Assembly: GCA_030147225.1 (NCBI GenBank)
Contig: JASLAI010000073.1
Coordinates: 1 to 11,528, forward strand
Length of the DNA: 11,528 nucleotides
Direction of reading: 5' to 3'
DNA from: Planococcus sp. (in: firmicutes)
Lineage (GTDB): Bacteria; Bacillota; Bacilli; Bacillales_A; Planococcaceae
Shown: in pieces, positions 1-6,295 of the stretch
Position numbering within the stretch: the stretch's first letter is position 1
Layout: every line of letters starts with the position of its first letter
Notes under the pieces: model-generated
The model's database searches: none
What the model was told of the DNA's origin: nothing
What the model saw: the letters and a program-made list of their open reading frames with translations, nothing else
Translations under genes and position numbers: made by a program

Positions 1-502
1 TTCGTTCAGCGACTAATTCAGGGCTCAAAACCTTGTCCATCTGATGATGTGCACGAGTCGCGTTTTCTTTGCCCATCAATTGCAGCTGCTTTACTTTCAT
101 ATCTTTTACTTTATGCTTCATTTCTTCATAGCGATGTTCCAGACCCGTGAGTTCAGCAATGTTTTCATCCAGGTTGCTCTGCAGCGTTTTGACGCGGTCA
201 CTATAAGCTTGCACTTCCATTGCGGCAAAGTCAGACAGGTCGGCTTCATCTGAACTCTGTGCTAATTCCAATTGGTTTTGGCGTTTGTCGAGCATAGCCG
301 AAGCCTCAGCCAATTCTTTCTCCAGTTTACCATTCAGTTGTGACTGGCGCTCAACCCATTTTCCTGTAGCGATTGTTTGGTTTTCTGCTTCTGTAATGTA
401 GCGGTTCAATAATGCGAGTGGATTTTTTTCCTCTTTTTTTGCGACGACGGCATCCAGGTCAGTTGCGACGGCAAATTTGAAACGTTCCCATAAAGTTGTC
501 AT
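1..502 (-). CDS. PspA/IM30 (LiaH-like) family protein, 3' end beyond window
   Basis: The reading frame is open from an ATG at 502 to the window edge, giving the first 167 residues. A strong ribosome binding site (AAGGAGG, 511-517) lies 8 bases upstream. The start reads MTTLWERFKFAVATDLDAVV, then a region with NPLALLNRYITEAEN, followed by about 110 residues of charged heptad-like sequence (ELAEASAMLDKRQNQLELA, LTGLEHRYEEMKHKVKDM), which is a long coiled coil. An amphipathic N-terminal helix followed by a coiled-coil hairpin is the build of PspA/IM30/Vipp1 and Bacillus LiaH, peripheral proteins that oligomerise on stressed membranes. It sits 13 bases downstream of a small membrane protein gene, and that gene's TAA is part of this gene's ribosome binding site, so the two are surely cotranscribed. 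The C-terminal third is not visible. The family is fairly certain; orthology to LiaH rather than another PspA is inferred. Confidence 0.85.
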   Translation of the reverse strand, partial: MTTLWERFKFAVATDLDAVVAKKEEKNPLALLNRYITEAENQTIATGKWVERQSQLNGKLEKELAEASAMLDKRQNQLELAQSSDEADLSDFAAMEVQAYSDRVKTLQSNLDENIAELTGLEHRYEEMKHKVKDMKVKQLQLMGKENATRAHHQMDKVLSPELVAER

Positions 503-515
503 AATCATTTCCTCC

Positions 516-863
516 TTATTTGTTTAATTTGTTCCATTGCTGTTCAAAGTTCGTAAATGGATCACTTTCTTTTACGGCTGCGACAGAGACGCTTTGGCCA
601 TTCCATGCACGGTAAATCATCCACAATGCTGCAAGAGCAGCGACGCCGATTAATGCCGGTACATTCGAGATGGCTGCGAGTCCTCCGATGACTCCGACAG
701 ATGCCCACCAGATTTTTGCCAATGTGGAGTTGCTTCTTAAGTAATAATGCACCCCTGCATAGACGATGAGTAGAGATATTGCCAATCCGATGATCGGTCC
801 CAGATTGGAAAGTGCGACGATTCCGGCAATGATGCCGAGGGTGGTTAACCAAAATTTGTTCAT
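516..863 (-). CDS. Small two-repeat membrane protein (lmo0954/LiaI-like)
   Basis: The product is 115 residues. I chose the ATG at 863 because a strong ribosome binding site (AGAGGAGG, near 871-878) lies directly upstream; an in-frame TTG at 881 would put that site inside the gene. Two hydrophobic blocks, about residues 5-42 and 52-87, are related to each other: GIIAGIVALSNLGPIIGLA matches GVIGGLAAISNVPALIGVA. Each block probably forms one or two short membrane helices. The tail (about 98-115, DPFTNFEQQWNKLNK) is polar and probably cytoplasmic. It resembles the Listeria lmo0954-type small membrane proteins that lie in LiaR-type stress operons beside a PspA homologue. In Bacillus the corresponding protein LiaI anchors LiaH at the membrane. 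The pspA-like gene follows after 13 bases, which supports the same role here. That role is inferred, not shown. Confidence 0.75.
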   Translation of the reverse strand: MNKFWLTTLGIIAGIVALSNLGPIIGLAISLLIVYAGVHYYLRSNSTLAKIWWASVGVIGGLAAISNVPALIGVAALAALWMIYRAWNGQSVSVAAVKESDPFTNFEQQWNKLNK

Positions 864-892
864 CTTTTTTCCTCCTCTCAATTTCTAACCTA

Positions 893-919
893 ATCATACT
901 AAGGCGGCACATTTTTCAA
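893..919 (-). promoter_or_regulatory. Possible promoter of the LiaI/LiaH-like operon
   Basis: Read on the minus strand, TTGAAA (914-919) is followed after 15 bases by TATGAT (893-898), about 30 bases upstream of the start at 863. The hexamers are good but the spacer is 2 bases short of optimal. No convincing LiaR-type dyad was recognised upstream. Confidence 0.3.
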
Positions 920-1022
920 TACGGTCTCTGACTGCATCTTTTACTAGGACTTGAGGCGTAGGAGTGTCTAAACTTTTGAAAGGGTGCTCAGGCGTTCTGC
1001 TGCGAAATATGGTCAGGTAAAA

Positions 1023-1031
1023 TGCTATAAT
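1023..1031 (+). promoter_or_regulatory. Extended -10 promoter of the phosphoesterase-dedA operon
   Basis: TGCTATAAT is a perfect -10 hexamer (1026-1031) with the TG extension one base upstream. No good -35 is present at 17 bases, which is common for extended -10 promoters. Transcription would start near 1038, leaving a leader of about 65 bases before the ATG at 1104. Confidence 0.55.
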
Positions 1032-1103
1032 GTTTTTTGCCACATTGAAAATAATGAACTTGTTACATATGGTCCATCTTATAAAGAAGAAAGAGGCGTT
1101 TTT

Positions 1104-2192
1104 ATGAAAATACTGACTGGCATCGGTGGTGCTTTACTTATATATACAGGGATTATCGGGTATCTTGGCTGGGCTGTCTATACTTGGCTGGACAGTTTTA
1201 CAGATGGAATACATCCGTGGATTTTTGCGGTTTTTTGGACGATTTTTGCGTATAGCTATATCATTGGCAGGCTCGGCCATAAATGGCTCGGCTTTACGAT
1301 TCTGGGGTCTTATTGGTTTGCTTTTCTGCAGTATGCAATTCTTCTGATTCCTGCTGCCAATGTAATTGTGCTATTGGTGAATTTCACCGATGATGTGTTT
1401 ATAATCGGTTCGGCAACAGCGGTTATTTTACTGCTGATCTTCATTGTTGGCACTTATTTAGCCTACAGTCCGGTCGTTCGTACTTTAGAGATTACGGTGG
1501 ATGGAGAAGAGAAAGAGCCTCTCCATATGGTGGTCGGCTCTGATTTTCATTTAGGTGTTTTATCGGGGAAAAGACATTTAAAGCGTTTTGTTGAAAAGGC
1601 TAATGCCCTCAATCCGGATGTCGTGTTTTTAGCTGGGGACTTGGTGGATGATGATCCGATCTGGTATGCACGATATGGCATGTCAGAGGTAATGGGACAA
1701 TTGAAGCCATCACTTGGAGTTTACGGTGTGTTAGGGAATCATGAGTATTATGGTAAAAAAATTCCGTTATTGGTTCGGGTTATGGAAAAGTCAGGGGTAA
1801 ATATCCTGAGAGATGAAACTATTCTTGTGGGAAATCGTTTCTATTTGACGGGGCGCGAAGACCGGACAAACGGCACGCGGCACGCACTGTCTCTATTGAA
1901 GCCAGATAAAGGAAGCCTGCCTTGGATTGTCATGGACCATACGCCGTCAGATTTGAAAACGCCGTCCCAATTAGGGGCCGATTTTCATATGTCAGGACAC
2001 ACCCATAAAGGCCAGATGTGGCCCAATCATTTATTAACGAAAAGAATTTTTGAGCTGGATTACGGATATCGTTTAATAGAGAATACACATTTCTTGGTAT
2101 CTTCAGGATTCGGATTCTGGGGACCTCCACTGCGTATCGGAAGCCGCTCAGAATTATGGTCGGTAACAATGAAATTCCGTCCAACTTCTTAA
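1104..2192 (+). CDS. Membrane-anchored calcineurin-like metallophosphoesterase
   Basis: The product is 362 residues. The ATG at 1104 is preceded by GAGG (1093-1096), and MKILTGIGGALLIYTG begins a membrane segment; the longer GTG start at 984 lies upstream of the promoter and gives a non-hydrophobic extension with no ribosome binding site. About four membrane helices fill residues 4-125 (near 4-28, 38-56, 62-92, 98-121). The catalytic domain follows with the full set of metal ligands: D147-F-H149, GD179-x-x-D182, GNH213E, H279 and GHTH (298-301). This is the di-metal phosphoesterase fold of YkuE/YkoQ/LpxG-like proteins, placed at the membrane surface. Related enzymes cleave phosphoester bonds in lipids or nucleotide-lipids, but the substrate here cannot be read from sequence. 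Its TAA overlaps the ribosome binding site of the dedA gene 13 bases on, so they form an operon. Confidence 0.88.
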   Translation: MKILTGIGGALLIYTGIIGYLGWAVYTWLDSFTDGIHPWIFAVFWTIFAYSYIIGRLGHKWLGFTILGSYWFAFLQYAILLIPAANVIVLLVNFTDDVFIIGSATAVILLLIFIVGTYLAYSPVVRTLEITVDGEEKEPLHMVVGSDFHLGVLSGKRHLKRFVEKANALNPDVVFLAGDLVDDDPIWYARYGMSEVMGQLKPSLGVYGVLGNHEYYGKKIPLLVRVMEKSGVNILRDETILVGNRFYLTGREDRTNGTRHALSLLKPDKGSLPWIVMDHTPSDLKTPSQLGADFHMSGHTHKGQMWPNHLLTKRIFELDYGYRLIENTHFLVSSGFGFWGPPLRIGSRSELWSVTMKFRPTS

Positions 2193-2205
2193 GGGGAGTG
2201 TTGAA

Positions 2206-2817
2206 ATGGAAGAATGGATTACGTCGGTCATGTCGGATTACGGTTATTTTGGTATCTTTTTGCTTATTATGTTAGAGAATATTTTCCCGCCAATTCCATC
2301 AGAAGTAATTTTGACGGTCGGCGGTTTTATGACAACGACTACTGCAATGACTATACCAGGAGTGATTTTGGCATCGACTGCCGGCTCGGTTATTGGAGCG
2401 GTCTTGTTATATGGTGTCGGGTTGCTGTTGGATGTAGAGCGGTTAGAAAAAATAGTAGACAAGTACGGCAATTGGCTGCGTGTGAAAAAGGATGATATAC
2501 ATAAAGCAGATGCCTGGTTCGATCGATTCGGAATCTGGACAGTGTTTTTTGGCCGGCTGATTCCGGTGGTGCGCAGCTTGATCTCTATTCCAGCTGGCAT
2601 GTCGAATATGAGGTTCTGGCTGTTCATTACTTTCACCACCATTGGTACGCTGCTTTGGAATACCGTGTTAGTTTTTGTGGGGGAAGCAGTGGGCGAGAAC
2701 CGGGAACAAATCATGCACCAGTTGGAGCTATATTCTAATGTGGTTTATGCATTAATCGGAATTGGATTCATTGTTGCTGTCTGGTATTACATCAGAAAAA
2801 TTAGGATACGGAACTAA
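2206..2817 (+). CDS. DedA family membrane protein (VTT domain)
   Basis: The product is 203 residues, the usual DedA length. The start has AAGGGGAG (2191-2198) 7 bases upstream. Hallmarks are visible: an acidic residue and proline-rich re-entrant loop near the N-terminus (E24, FPPIPSE 27-33), and the signature FFGRLIPVVRSLISIPAG (114-131) with its conserved arginines R117 and R123. Hydrophobic stretches at about 13-40, 50-75, 110-130, 136-160 and 177-196 fit re-entrant loops plus helices. Bacterial DedA proteins carry lipids across the membrane; Bacillus UptA, a DedA protein, recycles undecaprenyl phosphate. Whether this one moves undecaprenyl phosphate, phosphatidylethanolamine or something else is not determined. 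It lies 13 bases after a membrane phosphoesterase and is followed by a terminator. Confidence 0.9.
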   Translation: MEEWITSVMSDYGYFGIFLLIMLENIFPPIPSEVILTVGGFMTTTTAMTIPGVILASTAGSVIGAVLLYGVGLLLDVERLEKIVDKYGNWLRVKKDDIHKADAWFDRFGIWTVFFGRLIPVVRSLISIPAGMSNMRFWLFITFTTIGTLLWNTVLVFVGEAVGENREQIMHQLELYSNVVYALIGIGFIVAVWYYIRKIRIRN

Positions 2818-2821
2818 CAGG

Positions 2822-2851
2822 AAACTGCTGGCAATTGCCCGCAGTTTTTTT
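2822..2851 (+). terminator. Rho-independent terminator after dedA
   Basis: AAACTGC (2822-2828) pairs with GCAGTTT (2841-2847). Inside, after one mismatch, GGC pairs with GCC around an AATT loop. A run of seven T follows (2845-2851). It starts 5 bases after the dedA stop codon. Confidence 0.85.
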
Positions 2852-2857
2852 AATTGT

Positions 2858-2863
2858 TATAAT
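2858..2863 (+). promoter_or_regulatory. Possible -10 element for the D-glycerate dehydrogenase gene
   Basis: A perfect TATAAT lies just after the dedA terminator. The hexamer 17 bases upstream is TTGCCC (2835-2840), a half match to a -35, and it lies within the terminator stem. If used, the transcript would begin near 2870 and carry a leader of about 148 bases that includes the stem-loop at 2882-2930. Confidence 0.4.
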
Positions 2864-2881
2864 TGTTTAATAATATAGAGA

Positions 2882-2930
2882 AACTTTAATCAGTGAAAGG
2901 ACTGTTGTCCTTCTTCGCTTATTAAAAGTT
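2882..2930 (+). promoter_or_regulatory. Long imperfect stem-loop in the dehydrogenase leader
   Basis: The outer arms AACTTTAAT (2882-2890) and ATTAAAAGTT (2921-2930) pair with a single bulged A. Next, AGTGA (2892-2896) pairs with TCGCT (2915-2919), with one G-T pair. The tip is a perfect AAGGAC/GTCCTT stem (2897-2902 with 2907-2912) around a TGTT loop. About 20 base pairs form in 49 bases. There is no T-run after it, so it is not a terminator. It matches no riboswitch or T-box that I recognise. Confidence 0.45.
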
Positions 2931-3017
2931 GATCTAATCGGACTTTTATGGTCAGTGGATCGTCCATTTTCAGAGGTGGGAGTCAAACTGTCTGTTAAAG
3001 CAGGATGGAGGATTCTA

Positions 3018-3968
3018 ATGAAGCCAATCGTATTTATCACGCAAAAGTTACCGGATCAGGCAGTAGCCGAATTGGTAGAACAGTATGAAGTCCGGATGTG
3101 GCCGGAAGAAGATACCCCCGCACCGCGCGAGAAATTACTCGAAGAAGCGAAAGAGGCGCATGCGCTCTGGACAATGTTGTCAGATCAGATAGACAGTGAA
3201 GTGTTTGAATCGGCGCCTAACCTGAAGATTGTCAGCAATCTGGCAGTCGGCTATAACAACATCGATCTGGAGGCAGCGAGAAAGCATGGAGTGACGATTA
3301 CCAATACACCGGACGTTTTGACTGAATCCACTGCGGATCTGACATTTGCTTTATTGTTGGCAACTGCCCGCCGAATTATTGAAGCAGAAAAAACAGTCCG
3401 CTCTGGCGAATGGAAGTCCTGGACACCGATGGGAATGACGGGACAGAATGTAGGGGGCGCTACGCTCGGAATTATTGGCATGGGCCGAATCGGTGAAGCT
3501 GTGGCTCAGCGTGCCAAGGGCTTTGGCATGGATATCCTATACCACAACCGGACACGAAGAAGCCTGGAGGACGTGCGCTATGCCGAGTTTGAGGAATTGT
3601 TGAAGGTCTCAGATTATGTAGTGATCATGACACCGCTGACTCCGGAAACCAAAGGGATGATTGGTGCAGATGAATTGGCCTTAATGAAGGAAACGGCTTG
3701 TCTGATAAATGTTGCCAGAGGCGGTATCGTTGATGAAATGGCTTTATACGAAGCACTGAAAGAGAAAAAAATATGGGGGGCAGGCCTTGATGTGTTCGAA
3801 CAGGAACCGGTGCCGCTTGACCATCCATTGCTAACTTTGCCGAATGTGACGGTATTGCCTCATATCGGCAGTGCAACGGTCCAGACCCGTTTGGAAATGA
3901 TGGCACTGAACGCTAAAGCGATTCAAGCTTGCCTGGAAAATCGATCAGTGAAAAATAGAGTCTGCTGA
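3018..3968 (+). CDS. D-glycerate dehydrogenase / glyoxylate-hydroxypyruvate reductase
   Basis: The product is 316 residues, typical for the D-2-hydroxyacid dehydrogenase family. The ATG at 3018 has GGAGG (3007-3011) 6 bases upstream; an in-frame GTG at 2955 lacks a ribosome binding site and adds 21 non-conserved residues. Visible motifs are NLAVGYNNID (74-83) of the substrate domain, the NAD(P)-binding loop GMGRIG (154-159), and the catalytic trio R234 (NVARGG), E263 (EQEP) and H282 (PHIGSAT). The PHIGSAT form is typical of the glyoxylate/hydroxypyruvate reductase branch (Bacillus YvcT, archaeal GyaR, human GRHPR) rather than of phosphoglycerate dehydrogenase, and no C-terminal ACT domain is present. 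It reduces glyoxylate or hydroxypyruvate to glycolate or D-glycerate in the cytosol. The cofactor (NADH or NADPH) and the exact substrate remain inferred. It is monocistronic between two terminators. Confidence 0.88.
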   Translation: MKPIVFITQKLPDQAVAELVEQYEVRMWPEEDTPAPREKLLEEAKEAHALWTMLSDQIDSEVFESAPNLKIVSNLAVGYNNIDLEAARKHGVTITNTPDVLTESTADLTFALLLATARRIIEAEKTVRSGEWKSWTPMGMTGQNVGGATLGIIGMGRIGEAVAQRAKGFGMDILYHNRTRRSLEDVRYAEFEELLKVSDYVVIMTPLTPETKGMIGADELALMKETACLINVARGGIVDEMALYEALKEKKIWGAGLDVFEQEPVPLDHPLLTLPNVTVLPHIGSATVQTRLEMMALNAKAIQACLENRSVKNRVC

Positions 3969-3979
3969 TCAAGTGAAGG

Positions 3980-4009
3980 AAAAGGCAGCTGCCATGCAGC
4001 TGTCTTTTT
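3980..4009 (+). terminator. Rho-independent terminator after the dehydrogenase gene
   Basis: AAAAGGCAGCTG (3980-3991) pairs over 12 positions, with one G-T pair, with CAGCTGTCTTTT (3997-4008) around the loop CCATG. The T-run is 4005-4009. It begins 11 bases after the stop codon. Confidence 0.85.
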
Positions 4010-4116
4010 CAAGCTTAGAAATGAATATACGTAAAATCGGCGGATGTTTTACCGGAAAGCTCACGGTTTTGCAATAGGGTGTTATTAGAGGAACTGCTTT
4101 TCCTGTCAGGCAAAAG

Positions 4117-4145
4117 TTGATGTTTGCCGTTATTTATTGTAAAAT
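4117..4145 (+). promoter_or_regulatory. Sigma-A-type promoter of trhO
   Basis: TTGATG (4117-4122) and TAAAAT (4140-4145) are separated by exactly 17 bases. Transcription would start near 4152, about 56 bases before the ATG. The remaining intergenic stretch upstream (4010-4116) shows no ORF with a ribosome binding site. Just before the -35 there is a small inverted repeat (4097-4116). Confidence 0.6.
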
Positions 4146-4207
4146 GATTGAGGTTTTTGCTGCCTTTTTGGTACAGGAACAAATTGAAGAAATAGGAGGT
4201 ATGATTC

Positions 4208-5170
4208 ATGCAAAATCATACACACAACGTTCTGCTTTATTATTTATATACACCAATTGAAAATCCTGAGGCATTTGCGGCTGAACATTTGGCAGCATGC
4301 AAAGAGCTAGAGCTGAAAGGTCGTATTCTCGTTTCTGAAGAAGGCATCAATGGCACATGTTCAGGAACGATTGAACAGACGGAAGCTTATATGGAACTAT
4401 TAAAAAACGACTCGCGCTTCTCAGACATCGTTTTTAAAATCGATGCTGCTGAAGGACATGCGTTTAAAAAAATGCACGTGCGAGCGAAAAATGAAATTGT
4501 TCACCTCGGCTTAGAAGAAGACATCAACCCGAACGAATTAACGGGTACTTATTTGGAGCCAGTGGAATTCTATAAGCAAATGCAAGAACAAGATACCATC
4601 GTTTTGGATGCGCGGAATGATTATGAGTATGATCTTGGCCATTTCCGCAACTCGGTCCGTCCGGATATCGAAAACTTCCGGGATCTTCCGGAATGGGTCC
4701 GCGAAAACAAAGAGCAATTTGAAGGCAAAAAAATCCTGACGTATTGCACAGGGGGCATTCGCTGTGAAAAATTCTCAGGCTGGCTTAAGAAAGAAGGCTT
4801 TGAGGACGTCGCTCAACTACATGGCGGCATTGTCGCTTACGGCAAAGACCCAGAAGTGAAAGGCGATCTATGGGACGGCCAATTATACGTATTTGATGAG
4901 CGTATTGCTGTGCCGGTAAACCAGATTGAGCATGTGATTGTCGGAAAAGACCATTTTACAGGCGAACCTTGCGAGCGTTACGTAAACTGCGCAAATCCGG
5001 ATTGCAATGCGAAGATTTTGGCTTCTGAGGAAAATGAACATAAATACATGCGTTCATGTTCAGATGAATGCCGTGAACACCCGCGCAACCGATATGCTTT
5101 TGAACACGGTTTGACTGGGGAACAGGTACAGGTGCGTTTGGATGCCTTGAAGGAAACAACCGAAGTATAA
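4208..5170 (+). CDS. trhO: tRNA uridine(34) hydroxylase TrhO (rhodanese-domain)
   Basis: The product is 320 residues, matching Bacillus YbfQ and E. coli YceA in length and layout. AGGAGGT (4194-4200) lies 7 bases before the ATG at 4208. The N-terminal domain (about 1-110) contains [17 protein letters not shown], typical of the TrhO acylphosphatase-like domain. A rhodanese domain follows (about 115-215) with [14 protein letters not shown] and the active-site loop [11 protein letters not shown], catalytic cysteine C180 with C186 nearby. The C-terminal region has a cysteine cluster (C255, C261, C266, C284, C288) that probably binds zinc. The enzyme uses oxygen to hydroxylate U34 in tRNA anticodons, the first step towards 5-methoxyuridine or 5-carboxymethoxyuridine. 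Codon use is even and no defects are seen. It is monocistronic, with its own promoter and terminator. Confidence 0.95.
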   Translation: MQNHTHNVLLYYLYTPIENPEAFAAEHLAACKELELKGRILVSEEGINGTCSGTIEQTEAYMELLKNDSRFSDIVFKIDAAEGHAFKKMHVRAKNEIVHLGLEEDINPNELTGTYLEPVEFYKQMQEQDTIVLDARNDYEYDLGHFRNSVRPDIENFRDLPEWVRENKEQFEGKKILTYCTGGIRCEKFSGWLKKEGFEDVAQLHGGIVAYGKDPEVKGDLWDGQLYVFDERIAVPVNQIEHVIVGKDHFTGEPCERYVNCANPDCNAKILASEENEHKYMRSCSDECREHPRNRYAFEHGLTGEQVQVRLDALKETTEV

Positions 5171-5177
5171 GAACCGC

Positions 5178-5212
5178 AAAAAGAGCTGCCGAATCATTCG
5201 GCAGCTTTTTTT
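5178..5212. terminator. Bidirectional terminator between trhO and the zinc-ribbon gene
   Basis: AGCTGCCGAA (5184-5193) pairs perfectly with TTCGGCAGCT (5197-5206) around the loop TCA. Seven T follow on the plus strand, and a five-A run upstream (5178-5182) serves as the T-run on the minus strand. It therefore ends both trhO and the convergent minus-strand merR operon. Confidence 0.88.
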
Positions 5213-5221
5213 ATACTTTAT

Positions 5222-5350
5222 TTATTTTTCGGCTTCATCCTGACAGTCAAAGCAGACAAGTTCGCCGTCCACATAAACGCCATCGAGAAAACCATCACGG
5301 CAATAGATATCTTTGCCACAATTGCTGCAAGGTCCGATGAGTTCACGCAT
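5222..5350 (-). CDS. 42-residue four-cysteine zinc-ribbon protein
   Basis: This short gene encodes 42 residues, starting MRELIGPCSNCGKDIYCRDG and ending with a CFDC knuckle and an acidic tail. Two CxxC pairs, C8-C11 and C33-C36, are 21 residues apart, the layout of a minimal zinc ribbon; a fifth cysteine is C17. The ATG (5348-5350) overlaps the 3' end of the merR gene by 8 bases, with GAAGG about 8 bases upstream inside merR, so it is probably translated by coupling. The stop is followed by the bidirectional terminator. The even coding character, the paired cysteines and the tight overlap argue that it is real. I do not recognise a named family. It may bind zinc or another metal and could work with the regulator, but that is only inferred from position. 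Confidence 0.7.
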   Translation of the reverse strand: MRELIGPCSNCGKDIYCRDGFLDGVYVDGELVCFDCQDEAEK

Positions 5351-6212
5351 CTTGTAAGCCTTCAGCATAGACATACATTGCTTCTTTTAAATATTTAGCC
5401 AAACCTTGTCCATGTTGATCAATATTATTCGCGAAACGGCTGTCTGATGCGTATAAGTCGCCGAGTCCGCGGAACATTTTCGGTGAACAGTCATAGAAAC
5501 GGTTCAAAAGAGTGTAGTAAGCCTTCATCTCCTGTTGTACAGCACCTGTCTGTGGAGGGAGATGCATCAAACTGGCGACCGTGTTGTAGATGCGGTCTCC
5601 TTCACGGTTGATTTCATCCAAGTCTTCTTCTTCTTTTTGGGCTTGGACCGGTTCGCTGGATATTTCTGCAGGTTCTTCAGATAAGGTCGTTTCAACTGGA
5701 GCGACTGCAACGGCAACGGCAGATTCCTCCTTGTCGTAACTAGGCACCGCTTGATAGACTTCCATCGGTGGCTCAGTCTGCTCTAAAAGAGGACCATTCA
5801 CTTCAGGCTTTTGATATTTCTTAATCAAATCTTCCTGTTTTTGGCTGAAGAAAGCTGAAAAACGTTCTTTATCAGTCAAGCTCTCCAGTCCTTGTAATTC
5901 TTGCTGTGTCAGTTGAACATTCTGAATCAGGTTTTCAATGCGCTGTTTTTTCTGTTCCAGCAATTCGATATGCTGCGCAAGTGCATATTCCTGGTCAAAG
6001 CCATCGGCAACAAGCTCTTGGATTTTCTTGAGTGAAAAATCCAGCTCTTTCAGGAATAAAATCTGTTGAAGTAACTTTAAATCTTCCCCATTGTAGTAGC
6101 GGTATCGGTTAGTTCCGATATTTGACGGTTTTAATAACCCGATGCTGTCGTAGTGATGGAGGGTCCGTACACTGACGCCCGCTATTTTTGCTACTTCTTG
6201 TACTTTGTACAA
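5343..6212 (-). CDS. MerR family regulator with TipAS-type C-terminal domain
   Basis: The product is 289 residues from a TTG at 6212, which has AGAGGTG 6 bases upstream and gives MYKVQEVAKIAGVSVRTLHH, aligning with the start of Bacillus Mta. A GTG at 6221 is the alternative (292 residues), but it would overlap the ribosome binding site. Residues 2-70 are the winged helix-turn-helix (VRTLHHYDSIGLL, NRYRYY). Residues 75-115 are the dimerising coiled coil. The C-terminal part (about 197-285; EINREGDRIYN, RFYDCSPKMFRGLGDLY, GLAKYLKEAM) is the TipAS fold that binds thiopeptides or other drugs in TipA and related regulators. Between them, residues 136-196 are low complexity, rich in Pro, Glu, Val and Ala, replacing the usual first part of TipAS. 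It should bind its own promoter and distort DNA with a 19-base spacer. Ligand and targets are unknown; the lysine operon is divergent. Confidence 0.85.
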   Translation of the reverse strand: MYKVQEVAKIAGVSVRTLHHYDSIGLLKPSNIGTNRYRYYNGEDLKLLQQILFLKELDFSLKKIQELVADGFDQEYALAQHIELLEQKKQRIENLIQNVQLTQQELQGLESLTDKERFSAFFSQKQEDLIKKYQKPEVNGPLLEQTEPPMEVYQAVPSYDKEESAVAVAVAPVETTLSEEPAEISSEPVQAQKEEEDLDEINREGDRIYNTVASLMHLPPQTGAVQQEMKAYYTLLNRFYDCSPKMFRGLGDLYASDSRFANNIDQHGQGLAKYLKEAMYVYAEGLQDA

Positions 6213-6231
6213 TCTAATCACCTCTATCTCT

Positions 6232-6262
6232 AAAATACACTATAACGCACCGTCAGTGTCAA
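6232..6262 (-). promoter_or_regulatory. MerR-type promoter/operator with 19-base spacer
   Basis: On the minus strand, TTGACA (6257-6262) and TATTTT (6232-6237) are 19 bases apart, the overlong spacer that MerR proteins correct by twisting DNA. The spacer carries a dyad, ACACT (minus strand, 6254-6258) and AGTGT (6236-6240), with an inner ACG/CGT pair. The transcript would start near 6225, only about 13 bases before the TTG start. This points to autoregulation. Confidence 0.65.
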
Positions 6263-6266
6263 TAGT

Positions 6267-6295
6267 TTGGAGGAAAAGAAGTGAAAATGTATTAT
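6267..6295 (+). promoter_or_regulatory. Possible sigma-A promoter for the lysine operon
   Basis: TTGGAG (6267-6272) and TATTAT (6290-6295) have a 17-base spacer. The -10 matches five of six bases, the -35 only three. It would be back-to-back with the merR promoter and would give a leader of about 197 bases before the ATG at 6499. It competes with the leader-peptide reading of the same bases. Confidence 0.3.

Noticed and set aside
44..253. 69-residue plus-strand ORF
   Set aside because: It is antisense to the well-supported PspA-like gene; no ribosome binding site and an implausible composition rich in Phe and His.
562..912. 116-residue minus-strand ORF overlapping the LiaI-like gene
   Set aside because: Other frame of the LiaI-like gene; Arg/Cys/His-rich product without a ribosome binding site.
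984..1103. N-terminal extension of the phosphoesterase from a GTG
   Set aside because: It lies upstream of and across the extended -10 promoter, lacks a ribosome binding site and is not hydrophobic, whereas the ATG at 1104 begins the first membrane helix.
2244..2714. 156-residue minus-strand ORF within dedA
   Set aside because: Antisense shadow of a DedA gene with all family motifs; no ribosome binding site.
2852..3017. T-box or known riboswitch in the dehydrogenase leader
   Set aside because: No T-box antiterminator sequence, no terminator hairpin before the gene, and no motif of a known riboswitch class that I recognise.
4015..4209. 64-residue minus-strand ORF between the dehydrogenase and trhO
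   Set aside because: Low-complexity composition, no ribosome binding site, and it overlaps the trhO promoter and start.
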